A stretch of DNA of 12,078 nt from JABIDZ01 sp964619405 (GCA_964619405.1 CAZUCF010000021.1:1-12078), one strand, 5' to 3'. Shown: positions 1-5,672, counted from the stretch's first letter. Notes: generated from the sequence alone by a model not told the origin. Made by a program: numbers and translations.

Positions 1-55
1 CGCGTACTAAACGCGCATTATCAGAAGCCCCACACTTTAGTGTGGGGAGGTTCAC
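1..55 (+). mobile_element. Right end of an IS200/IS605-family (TnpB) insertion element, truncated by the window edge
   Basis: A perfect 8-bp stem (CCCCACAC/GTGTGGGG) with a TTTA loop lies at 28-47, preceded by GAAG and followed by AGGTTCAC. This matches the usual right-end pattern of IS200/IS605 elements: GAAG, a GC-rich hairpin with a TTTA-type loop, then GGAGG and TTCAC. The stem stands out because the surrounding DNA is extremely AT-rich. By family knowledge such ends are bound as a subterminal hairpin by the TnpA transposase and form the 3' scaffold of the omega RNA used by TnpB. I place the element end near position 55; the exact cleavage base is inferred. The body of the element lies outside the window. 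Confidence 0.72.
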
Positions 56-140
56 AATCATTTCCCTTGATTCTGAAAAATTCCCGCTATTAATAAGTTT
101 TTCAATTCTGTCCAGTTTTGTAGTAATGAGATTAATTTGA
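3..140 (+). CDS. tnpB: C-terminal tail of a TnpB-like protein (partial), reading past the element end
   Basis: The frame beginning at base 3 is open from the window edge to a TGA at 138-140. Its first 18 residues (RTKRALSEAPHFSVGRFT) look like the degenerate C-terminal tail of TnpB proteins, which is encoded across the right-end hairpin. TnpB is an RNA-guided DNA endonuclease ancestral to Cas12. If this frame is right, the protein takes its last 28 or so residues from host DNA beyond the element end. The catalytic RuvC and zinc-finger parts lie outside the window, so activity cannot be judged. A frame open by chance is possible, because only a short tail is visible. Confidence 0.5.
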   Translation, partial: RTKRALSEAPHFSVGRFTIISLDSEKFPLLISFSILSSFVVMRLI

Positions 141-270
141 CTAATAATATATCTTCTTCTTTCTAGTTCATCAAGATTTTTTATATTTTTTAAAAGAACG
201 AATTGTTCCTCAACAGGATCAAAAGTTTTTGCAAATTCTTTTTCGTAAACAAGTCTTGGCATTATTACAC

Positions 271-921
271 CTATCTATTTTTTGAAGGAATTATTTTTTC
301 AATAATTGAACTAAAAAATCCTTTTGGTTTATTATTCTGAATTGCTTTTTTTGGATTAACATTATCAGAATTTTGGCTTATTGAATGTCCCACAACTTCT
401 TTTTCAACAACACCCTCCAAATTTTTTATCCTACTTCTTAATTCTTGAGTAACATCAACCAAAGATAATATTGATTCATTAACTAATGGGCCTGATATTT
501 CAGCATAAAGTTTTTCCAAATAAACTACTTTTTCAGACAAAATTTTTACTTGATTTTTATTTACTTTTGATGAAAAAAGATTTTCTAATTCAGATAATCT
601 TTCCTTTATTTCTTTTGACGCAGACAAATACATATTTAATTTTGATTCTGTTTCTTCGAGGGTTCGTTGTATGTTATTAAGTTTTTGTAATCCGTCTGTT
701 GCTTCGGCTAAAGGTATTCCAACAACAATCGCTTTTTCTAAATCGTTTATTTTTAAATTTAAATCATCTAACTGCAATAAAAAATGTTCTGTTGAAGAGT
801 CCTTTTTCTTTTTAAAAAAACCCAAGTTAGATAGAAAATCATTTTTATTTTCTTTTGATTCCTCAACATTTTTTGTTATATTAGAAATAACTCCTTTTAT
901 TTCAGAAATTGGTTCTCCCAC
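271..921 (-). CDS. Hypothetical 216-residue coiled-coil protein
   Basis: The gene starts with GTG at 921, chosen because AAAGGAAGTGA (926-936), a good Shine-Dalgarno match, lies just upstream. No known family is recognised. Heptad-like helical segments span roughly residues 45-65, 80-140 and 155-175. Two similar aromatic-basic patches stand out: LGFFKKKK near residue 33 and KGFFSSIIEKIIPSK near residue 200. The second would form an amphipathic helix at the very C-terminus and could touch membrane or a partner (inference). There is no signal peptide or transmembrane segment, so it is probably cytoplasmic. It is the first gene of a two-gene minus operon whose second gene (start 262) also looks coiled-coil and is broken by the insertion element. 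Confidence 0.75.
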   Translation of the reverse strand: MGEPISEIKGVISNITKNVEESKENKNDFLSNLGFFKKKKDSSTEHFLLQLDDLNLKINDLEKAIVVGIPLAEATDGLQKLNNIQRTLEETESKLNMYLSASKEIKERLSELENLFSSKVNKNQVKILSEKVVYLEKLYAEISGPLVNESILSLVDVTQELRSRIKNLEGVVEKEVVGHSISQNSDNVNPKKAIQNNKPKGFFSSIIEKIIPSKNR

Positions 922-925
922 AAAA

Positions 926-970
926 TCACTTCCTTTAAACTTAACACTTATTATTTTTTTACTTTAAATA
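926..970 (-). promoter_or_regulatory. Promoter and ribosome site for the coiled-coil operon
   Basis: On the minus strand TATTTAAA (963-970) is an archaeal-type TATA box. It would place transcription start near 940, about 20 nt before the GTG at 921, and the ribosome site AAAGGAAGTGA (926-936) falls inside that leader. Confidence 0.45.
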
Positions 971-1038
971 CTTTGTGTTCAATAATCGAGTTGATTAATT
1001 TTAAGTAATTTTGAAGTAATTAGTTTTTTTTAAATTGA

Positions 1039-1860
1039 TTAAACTATTTTATGTATTTTTTTTATTTTTGTTCTTATGATTTCTTCGTCCTCGGGGTTTG
1101 TTACACCAAACCATCGAGAATTACTTGCTATTAATTTCATTCTTATCTTTTTTTCTTTAATCAAATTAGATATTTCAACTGGCAAAAAACATTCATTTTG
1201 CCTCTCACTAAAATTTTGTTTTTTGAAAATAGCAAGTTTTTCATCTAATAATTTCAAACAATTTTTATTTAATCCAAAAAGATTCATGCTTACAAGCGTT
1301 TTTTCATTTAACCCTTTCAAATTTAAATTATTTTTTTCAATCCCCAAAAGCTCTTGTATATTTGTAATGTTATAGTTTTCATCAAATTCAAACAAGCCCC
1401 TGTTTGCTTTACCTTTTTCTGGAATAACTTTTCCTAGTTCATAACCAATAGCAATTCCTTCGCCATCAACACAATTCTCTAAAAAGGTTTTTGCTTTTTT
1501 TAAAGCGTCTGTACCATACAAATCATCACCATTACAAACAACAAAATTTTCTCTAACAATATTTTTTGCACTAACCAATGCATCTGTTGTTCCCCATGGT
1601 TTATCTCTTTTTTCTTTATCAAATTCTTGTTCAGCATAAAAAATTGGTGTTCCTTGAAAATTGTTCCCAAACTTTTTTTTGAATGGTTCTTTTGTTTTTT
1701 CTCCAACAACAAAAACAATTTTTTCAAAACCAGCTTTTTTTGCTTGTAACATTGACAACTCAATCAAAGTCTCGTTATTAGGGCCTATTACTGCAAATTG
1801 TTTTATTTTGCCGCCAAACCTTGAAGAGAGCCCTGCTACGAGATATACTATTGTTACCAT
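1039..1860 (-). CDS. Nucleotidyltransferase of the sugar-phosphate/MobA-like NTP_transferase family
   Basis: The product (273 residues) transfers a nucleotide to a phosphorylated acceptor, probably a sugar phosphate or similar; the substrate cannot be told from sequence. The N-terminus carries the nucleotide-binding signature LVAGLSSRFGGKIKQ (about residues 7-21), the GTTDAL segment (about 90-95) and the metal-binding GDD within VVCNGDDLYG (about 111-113), all typical of GT-A-fold nucleotidyltransferases. The start is ATG at 1860, because GGTG (1867-1870) lies 6 nt before it; a longer TTG-started frame to 1872 would bury that ribosome site. A TATA-like AATATTTAATAA at about 1893-1904 would start transcription near 1872. 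The family resembles GalU/RmlA-type enzymes but lacks an obvious C-terminal hexapeptide domain. Confidence 0.85.
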   Translation of the reverse strand: MVTIVYLVAGLSSRFGGKIKQFAVIGPNNETLIELSMLQAKKAGFEKIVFVVGEKTKEPFKKKFGNNFQGTPIFYAEQEFDKEKRDKPWGTTDALVSAKNIVRENFVVCNGDDLYGTDALKKAKTFLENCVDGEGIAIGYELGKVIPEKGKANRGLFEFDENYNITNIQELLGIEKNNLNLKGLNEKTLVSMNLFGLNKNCLKLLDEKLAIFKKQNFSERQNECFLPVEISNLIKEKKIRMKLIASNSRWFGVTNPEDEEIIRTKIKKIHKIV

Positions 1861-1887
1861 GTTGGACACCAAAAAGATTAAGTATTT

Positions 1888-2151
1888 GTGATTATTAAAT
1901 ATTGTGTGATTAAAAAATTTAGAAGAATTTTTAACAAGCGACCATTAAAAAGTTTTTCTGGAGTAAAAAACACGAATCCTCTTTTAATTAATTCTGCGAT
2001 AAACGAGTTTGCTAAGAACAAGCAATTTCAAAGGGAAAGAGTTGTTGAATTAGAACGAATGATTTTTGAATCCAGTTTGTCTGAGTCAGAGAAAATGGTT
2101 TTTCGTGAGAGATTAAGGAACGCTATTTTGAGGGCAAGAAAACAAAAATAA
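1888..2151 (+). CDS. Small basic hypothetical protein, 87 residues (or 81 from the second GTG)
   Basis: The frame starts with GTG at 1888, or with GTG at 1906, which gives MIKKFRRIFNKRP. Neither has a convincing ribosome site, so a leaderless message is possible. The product is rich in Lys/Arg with a helical C-terminal half (residues about 48-87, RERVVELERMIFESSLSESE and following). No family is recognised; nucleic-acid binding is only a guess from charge. It diverges from the nucleotidyltransferase across 27 bp and ends 2 bp from the stop of the convergent PIN toxin gene. Length and composition argue for a real gene, but the start is uncertain. Confidence 0.55.
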   Translation: MIIKYCVIKKFRRIFNKRPLKSFSGVKNTNPLLINSAINEFAKNKQFQRERVVELERMIFESSLSESEKMVFRERLRNAILRARKQK

Positions 2152-2153
2152 TT

Positions 2154-2597
2154 TTATTTGAACGGGTTAATTGCTCTTATTCCATTGAATTCTTCAAAAT
2201 CTTTTTCATTCTCAGTTATAATAGTTGTTATATTGTTTTTTAGCATGGTTGCAACTAACAATGAATCATAAAAGTTTTTTCTATTTGAAATTGTTATCGC
2301 GTTTAATGTATCTGTTGGTAGTTCAATTATTAACTGAAATTCATTTGCAAACTTTAAAATGTATTTTTTTATTTCATCTTTACCCAAATTAGTTCTCTTA
2401 AACATAACATTTGCTAGTTCTTTTAAATTTTGAATAGAAATACTTATGTCCTTATCAATTATGAATTCTTTAATTTTTTTGTGTTTTGTTATTTCTTCAC
2501 TACTAATCAAATATACTAGGGCATTAGTATCAAGGAAATATTTTTCGGTAGTTTGCTTCTTCTCGAGTAAATTTTCCAATTCCCAAGTCTTTCGCAT
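2154..2597 (-). CDS. PIN-domain toxin, VapC-like ribonuclease
   Basis: This 147-residue protein has the PIN acidic set: Asp23 in LDTNALVY, Glu60 in LKELANV, Asp111 in FYDSLLVATML and Asp133 in ITENEKDF. These residues bind the metal for RNA cleavage; the RNA target is unknown. The ATG at 2597 is supported by GGTGA just upstream. The gene overlaps the 3' end of the antitoxin gene by 68 nt (2530-2597) in a different frame, and the antitoxin TGA overlaps the codon of catalytic Asp23, so the toxin must start inside the antitoxin gene. Tight overlap with a small RHH protein is typical of type II toxin-antitoxin operons. About 20 residues precede the PIN core, more than usual. Confidence 0.85.
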   Translation of the reverse strand: MRKTWELENLLEKKQTTEKYFLDTNALVYLISSEEITKHKKIKEFIIDKDISISIQNLKELANVMFKRTNLGKDEIKKYILKFANEFQLIIELPTDTLNAITISNRKNFYDSLLVATMLKNNITTIITENEKDFEEFNGIRAINPFK

Positions 2598-2778
2598 TAT
2601 TCACCATCTCCCAAAAATCCTTGTCTGCTTTTTTTTGTAAAGAATCATTTTTTAATAATTCAATTCCTTCTTCAACAATTTTTGAAAGAGAACCTTTTTT
2701 ACCATCATATTTTTCCATTGCTAATTGCCTCAATTCTTTTTCCTTTTCTTTGCTCAAGGATAATACTATTTGAACCAT
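2530..2778 (-). CDS. Ribbon-helix-helix antitoxin (VapB-like), partner of the PIN toxin
   Basis: The 82-residue protein begins with a short beta strand (MVQIVLSLS), then a helix (KEKEKELRQLAMEKY), a turn with KKGSLS, and a second helix (KIVEEGIELL), the standard RHH DNA-binding fold of many archaeal antitoxins. Residues after about 45 are charged and would wrap the toxin, ending in FTREEANYRKIFP. There is no ribosome site before the ATG at 2778; a strongly AT palindrome occupies that stretch, so the message may be leaderless and self-repressed by the RHH dimer or the toxin complex (inference from family behaviour). It overlaps the toxin gene by 68 nt. Confidence 0.82.
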   Translation of the reverse strand: MVQIVLSLSKEKEKELRQLAMEKYDGKKGSLSKIVEEGIELLKNDSLQKKADKDFWEMVNNAKDLGIGKFTREEANYRKIFP

Positions 2779-2782
2779 GAAA

Positions 2783-2812
2783 TATAATTATATAATTAAA
2801 TATATAATTATA
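2783..2812. promoter_or_regulatory. 30-bp near-perfect AT palindrome, likely TA operator and promoter
   Basis: The 30 bases read the same on both strands except for one central mismatched pair of positions (28 of 30 match), with half-site TATAATTATATA. It lies 4 to 34 bases before the antitoxin ATG, exactly where a TATA box is expected. RHH antitoxins usually bind inverted repeats at their own promoter, so repression by blocking TBP access is the natural reading. Confidence 0.6.
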
Positions 2813-2831
2813 ATCTTTGTTGTTTTGAAAA

Positions 2832-2966
2832 CTAATTCATTCCTTGTAAATAATGATTCAATAATATGGATATACTGTACTCGCTATCATCACCATAAGC
2901 TTGTCTTGCGATTTCTTTTAATTTCTCAACATTTTTAAAATTAATATTTACTTTGAAAGTTGGCAT
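2832..2966 (-). CDS. 44-residue ribbon-helix-helix-like protein
   Basis: A strong ribosome site, AGGAGTG (2974-2980), lies 7 nt before the ATG at 2966. The product has the RHH layout: a beta strand (MPTFKVNINF), helix 1 (KNVEKLKEIARQAY), a GDDSEYS turn, and helix 2 (ISILLNHYL). That is the size of a minimal RHH repressor without a partner-binding tail. It ends 54 nt before the RHH antitoxin ATG, with the palindrome between them. It could be a solo regulator of the adjacent TA pair, an orphan antitoxin, or a regulator of the micro-gene cluster upstream; the sequence does not decide. Confidence 0.65.
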   Translation of the reverse strand: MPTFKVNINFKNVEKLKEIARQAYGDDSEYSISILLNHYLQGMN

Positions 2967-3077
2967 AATCTCACACTCCTATTTTTTCAACTTTTATTTG
3001 TGTTCTTTTCCTCAATTTTTTTATTCTCTCTTATTTTGCGTATGATTTATTTTTTCGCATATTTTTATTGTAATAGT

Positions 3078-3293
3078 TTATTCTTTTATTGCAACAAAAT
3101 CATATGCTTTTTGTAAAGCAAGTATTGCTTTTGGTAGGTCATTGTCTCTTAGTGAACTAGTTTTCTTCCATTCTTCACCTATTTTGTAATTTCTCTCCAT
3201 TGTTGTTGTGAAAAATTTTTTCCCATCCTTACTTGAATTCTCCCAAACAGCAGCCTCTATTCCACCAATCTTTACTTTTTTAACAGGCTCCAA
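3078..3293 (-). CDS. Small conserved-looking hypothetical protein, 71 residues, TTG start
   Basis: The sequence has a pattern seen in short uncharacterised archaeal and bacterial proteins: KIGGIEAAVWEN, then a basic loop, FFTTTMERNYKIGEEWKKT, and a final helix DLPKAILALQKAYDFV. It looks like a four-strand sheet plus one C-terminal helix; a PC4/Whirly-like single-strand-binding fold is possible but only inferred. A longer frame opens at ATG 3311, but a perfect GGAGGTG (3300-3306) lies inside it exactly 6 nt before TTG at 3293, so I take the TTG as the start. The upstream 30-residue mini-ORF overlaps this start, suggesting translational coupling. Confidence 0.68.
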   Translation of the reverse strand: MEPVKKVKIGGIEAAVWENSSKDGKKFFTTTMERNYKIGEEWKKTSSLRDNDLPKAILALQKAYDFVAIKE

Positions 3294-3372
3294 TGTAAAC
3301 ACCTCCTTCATTTACAAAATACAATAAATTGTATTCAACAAATTTTTCATCAATTATTTTTGGTATGTTCAT
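3280..3372 (-). CDS. 30-residue mini-ORF overlapping the start of the 71-residue gene
   Basis: ATG at 3372 is preceded at 4 nt by GGTGG (3377-3381). The peptide is MNIPKIIDEKFVEYNLLYFV followed by NEGGVYIGAC, and its stop (3280-3282) lies 11 nt inside the next gene. The next gene's ribosome site is therefore embedded in this ORF, as in coupled translation. It may be a real micro-protein, a leader ORF, or the remains of a decayed gene together with the mini-ORF before it. Confidence 0.45.
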   Translation of the reverse strand: MNIPKIIDEKFVEYNLLYFVNEGGVYIGAC

Positions 3373-3373
3373 T

Positions 3374-3448
3374 CTACCACCTAATATAAGAAAAGTTTAT
3401 TCTCCTTGGGCTACCCTCTAAAAATCTTATTATTTTGTTTTCAATCAT
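3374..3448 (-). CDS. 24-residue mini-ORF, first of the coupled series
   Basis: ATG at 3448 has GGAGTGA (3453-3459) 4 nt upstream. It encodes MIENKIIRFLEGSPRRINFS plus YIRW, and its TAG (3374-3376) sits one base before the ATG of the next mini-ORF (TAGAATG). The ribosome site of the next ORF lies within its last codons. A ribosome site of this quality before so short a frame argues against chance, but no product can be recognised. Confidence 0.42.
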   Translation of the reverse strand: MIENKIIRFLEGSPRRINFSYIRW

Positions 3449-3472
3449 TTTATCACTCCATTAAAAAATTTT

Positions 3473-3517
3473 GTTTGATTTTTAAGGAAGGTTCTAAAAA
3501 GAACCCACCAATCAAAC
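3473..3517 (-). promoter_or_regulatory. Nested stem-loop in the leader of the micro-gene cluster
   Basis: The outer arms GTTTGATT (3473-3480) and AATCAAAC (3510-3517) pair over 8 bp. Inside them GGTTC (3490-3494) and GAACC (3501-3505) pair around TAAAAA. A transcript from the TATA box at 3540-3549 would begin near 3519, putting this structure at its 5' end about 25 nt before the first ribosome site. It could be a regulatory leader, an RNA-binding site or a 5' protective hairpin. It could also serve as a plus-strand terminator, with T8 at about 3532-3539. Confidence 0.4.
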
Positions 3518-3539
3518 TGAAGAACTAGTTATTTTTTTT

Positions 3540-3549
3540 GTTTATAAAC
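3540..3549 (-). promoter_or_regulatory. TATA box of the micro-gene cluster
   Basis: GTTTATAAAC is a symmetric archaeal TATA box. On the minus strand it sits about 26 nt before the base of the leader stem-loop. Being palindromic it could also fire toward the plus strand, where no well-supported gene follows. Confidence 0.45.
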
Positions 3550-3633
3550 GATTTGGAGGTTTCATGCCGAGGCTAAAAAACAGTTTTTTATTTAATTTTT
3601 TTTTAGTTTTTTATTTTATTAGATTATAATTTT

Positions 3634-3659
3634 TGATTTAATTTTTTTTGATTGAATCA
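3634..3659. repeat. Hairpin copy 1 (shared 3' element) beyond the surface-protein gene
   Basis: TGATTTAAT and ATTGAATCA form a 9-bp stem (one G-U) around an 8-base T-rich loop, followed on the plus strand by seven T. A near-identical copy lies at 5641-5666. Both stand just beyond the stop of a minus-strand gene. Read on the plus strand each looks like a terminator. Confidence 0.5.
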
Positions 3660-3712
3660 TTTTTTTAATATATTAGTTTTTTAATCTTCTTTAATTATTT
3701 TTGTAATTTTTT

Positions 3713-5518
3713 TTATTCTGTTTGCCATTGCAAAATAGGGTAATCATTGCCACTTAATATCCAATCAGATGATGACCAAGAACTCAACGGGGAATTTGAA
3801 GAAGAATAAAAATAATTCGGTTGTAAAGTAGTATCAATTCCTTTTTCATTATCACAACCAGATCCCTCTATACCAATTCCGCACATATAATCAAGTTTGT
3901 CTCCTGTTTTATCGAAGTATGAATTAGAAATTGAACCCCCGTTATATTGTTTTCCAACTAAACCTCCATTACCATCCCCAGGGCAAGTTACAATTCCAGT
4001 AGAAAATGAGCTAGAAATTGTAAGTGTATTTTCAGAATATGATCTTTGATATCCTACTAAACCACCAACATCATTAATAGAACCTGTTACATTCCCAGTA
4101 GAGTAAGAATTAGTAATAGTTGCGCCTATAAAATCACTTTCACCCATATATCCAACTAAACCTCCAATATAAGTAGACCCAGATATATTTCCTGTAGCAT
4201 AAGAATTTATAATTACACTATTGTGTTGTCGACCAACTAAACCACCAGCTTGACCTTTATTACAAGAAACTGTTGCTGTTGAATAAGATTTAGAAATTAT
4301 TCCTCCATCAGAAAGCCAACCAATTAAACCACCAACCCCCCCATAATTTCCTATTTCATGTTTTACACTTCCAGTTGTATAGGAATTTAAAATTGTTCCA
4401 CTAGATTGCCAACCAATTAAACCACCCGTTCTTGCGCTACCACTAATATTTACATTATCTAAACCAATATTAGAAATATTTCCGGTTGAATGACCAAACA
4501 ACCCAACTCCATTAATAGTAGGTCTATTAATTATAAGATTGGATATAATCTTATTATTTCCATTAAAATTTCCTGTAAATGGTACATCATTAAAAACATC
4601 ACAACCCCAATCAGTATCGCAATAACCAATAGGTTCAAAATTAATTCCTTCACAATCAATATTATTCATTAATTCATAATCTCCGTCTAAATCTAAATTT
4701 ATTTCTTGGAGTTCTATGCAGGTTGTTATTTGATATGCATTTGAATCAACATCAAGTGTTCTGGTTGTGCTGTATCCAGTGTTATTTGATTCATCAGTAC
4801 ATGAAATATTCCAATCAGTTAAAAAATCATTTTGAAAAGCATAAATAATTGAATTGTTTCCATTTTCTATTTCAGTATATGTGTTAGTGTCATTTTCCGT
4901 ATTTAATGTGCATGAATTTATAGTTCCTTCTTCTTGAACATTAAAATTAAAAGTTATTGTTTTATTTGCAGTATTAGTATTATTTTCTGGTGTGATTAAA
5001 GTTATTATTGGTGGAGTAATATCTATTGGTTGTATGGGTGTTTTTGTTGTTGTTATTTCTGTTTGGCAGTTAACTGTTATTGTTTGGGTTATTTTTTTTG
5101 TTAGGCCGTGTTGTGTTGTGTATTCTATTTGGAAGTTGCATGTTTTTTTTGTTTGTCCTGTTTCGCATTGGCATAAGTTGTTTATGTTTATTAGTTCTGT
5201 GTTTCCTTGTACCCATTGTTCGTTATCGTATTCTTGTGTTCCTTCTTCTGTTGTTATTTTTGTTAGTGTGAGTGTTTCTCCTGAATTGTTTTTTAGGTTT
5301 AGTATTCCTTCTGTTTCGTAATCAGCGATTGCATCTATAATGCTTATTCCGCTTGTTCCTATTGTTCCTTTGAGTTGTTCGTTTGTTTGTGTTATTTGTG
5401 TTTGGTCAAAAATGTTTGTTGATAGGTTTGCTATTATTAAGCCGATTACTACTATTATTGCTATTACTATTAAGTATTCTGTTGTGCCTTGTGCGTTATC
5501 AAGATTTTTTTTAAACAT
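3713..5518 (-). CDS. Class III signal-peptide surface protein with GLUG repeats
   Basis: This 601-residue protein begins with a class III (archaeal pilin-type) signal: basic KKNLDNA, then QGTTEYL with the conserved Glu at +5, then a hydrophobic helix (about residues 15-33). A prepilin peptidase such as EppA should cut before Gln10, so it is probably assembled into or anchored at a pilus-like fibre. Residues about 34-160 are Thr/Asn-rich with Cys116, Cys118 and Cys127. Residues about 168-258 form an Ig-like segment starting TPPIITLITPENNT. From about 337 to 533 there are some seven GLUG repeats (GGLVG, NSYSTG). Many N-glycosylation sequons fit an extracellular site. A TATA box (5541-5550) 28 nt upstream makes ATG 5518 a leaderless start. 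Codon use shifts near residue 175. Adhesion to a surface or host is inferred. Confidence 0.85.
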   Translation of the reverse strand: MFKKNLDNAQGTTEYLIVIAIIVVIGLIIANLSTNIFDQTQITQTNEQLKGTIGTSGISIIDAIADYETEGILNLKNNSGETLTLTKITTEEGTQEYDNEQWVQGNTELININNLCQCETGQTKKTCNFQIEYTTQHGLTKKITQTITVNCQTEITTTKTPIQPIDITPPIITLITPENNTNTANKTITFNFNVQEEGTINSCTLNTENDTNTYTEIENGNNSIIYAFQNDFLTDWNISCTDESNNTGYSTTRTLDVDSNAYQITTCIELQEINLDLDGDYELMNNIDCEGINFEPIGYCDTDWGCDVFNDVPFTGNFNGNNKIISNLIINRPTINGVGLFGHSTGNISNIGLDNVNISGSARTGGLIGWQSSGTILNSYTTGSVKHEIGNYGGVGGLIGWLSDGGIISKSYSTATVSCNKGQAGGLVGRQHNSVIINSYATGNISGSTYIGGLVGYMGESDFIGATITNSYSTGNVTGSINDVGGLVGYQRSYSENTLTISSSFSTGIVTCPGDGNGGLVGKQYNGGSISNSYFDKTGDKLDYMCGIGIEGSGCDNEKGIDTTLQPNYFYSSSNSPLSSWSSSDWILSGNDYPILQWQTE

Positions 5519-5540
5519 TATAATTCATTATTGTTTTCTT

Positions 5541-5550
5541 CGTTTATATA
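5541..5550 (-). promoter_or_regulatory. TATA box for the surface-protein gene
   Basis: TATATAAACG on the minus strand is centred about 28 nt before ATG 5518, and no ribosome site lies between them, consistent with a leaderless transcript. Confidence 0.55.
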
Positions 5551-5640
5551 TTTAATTATTAAGTTATTTTTATTTGTTTGATTCTTTTTTTTGTTCTAAC
5601 AAGTTTTTATTTAAAATTAATTTTTTTGTTTGATTTTAAT

Positions 5641-5666
5641 TGATTTAATTTTTTTTAATTGAATCA
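5641..5666. repeat. Hairpin copy 2 beyond the 214-residue orphan gene
   Basis: The arms TGATTTAAT and ATTGAATCA are identical to the copy at 3634-3659, and only one loop base differs. Eight T follow on the plus strand and run into the stop codon of the minus-strand gene at 5673. Confidence 0.5.
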
Positions 5667-5672
5667 TTTTTT

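Larger units (their letters stand above)
1..262 (-). pseudogene. Coiled-coil hypothetical gene interrupted by the IS200/IS605 element (5' part only)
   Basis: Reading from an ATG at 262, the minus strand encodes MPRLVYEKEFAKTFDPVEEQ and then a charged helical stretch (LDELERRRYIISQINLITTKLDRIEKLI) that looks like a short coiled coil. The native coding part runs to about base 56, some 69 codons. There it meets the element end, and the frame continues in antisense transposon sequence without a stop to the window edge. The ATG lies 8 nt after the stop of the 216-residue gene at 271-921, so the two were almost certainly one operon. No function is recognised. The C-terminal part should lie on the far side of the element, so the product is probably non-functional or chimeric here. 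Confidence 0.6.

Noticed and set aside
28..47. The GC-rich hairpin as a simple rho-independent terminator
   Set aside because: No T-run follows; AGGTTCAC and the preceding GAAG fit an IS200/IS605 right end better.
671..967. Plus-strand 98-residue frame opposite the coiled-coil gene
   Set aside because: Ser/Phe-rich shadow of a Lys/Glu/Asn-rich minus-strand gene; no ribosome site.
989..1040. TTGATTAATT / AATTGATTAA repeat between genes
   Set aside because: Short and AT-only; likely by chance in such AT-rich spacer DNA.
3564..3629. 21-codon plus-strand ORF (MPRLKNSFLFNFFLVFYFIRL) after GGAGG
   Set aside because: The ribosome site is good, but the peptide is mostly Phe/Leu/Ile from T-runs, and the nearest TATA box (3541) is too close to put the RBS in a transcript.
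4992..5321. Plus-strand 109-residue frame opposite the surface-protein gene
   Set aside because: It arises from the Thr/Asn-rich AAC/ACA codons of the minus-strand gene read backwards; the residues are Val/Phe/Cys-biased and there is no domain.
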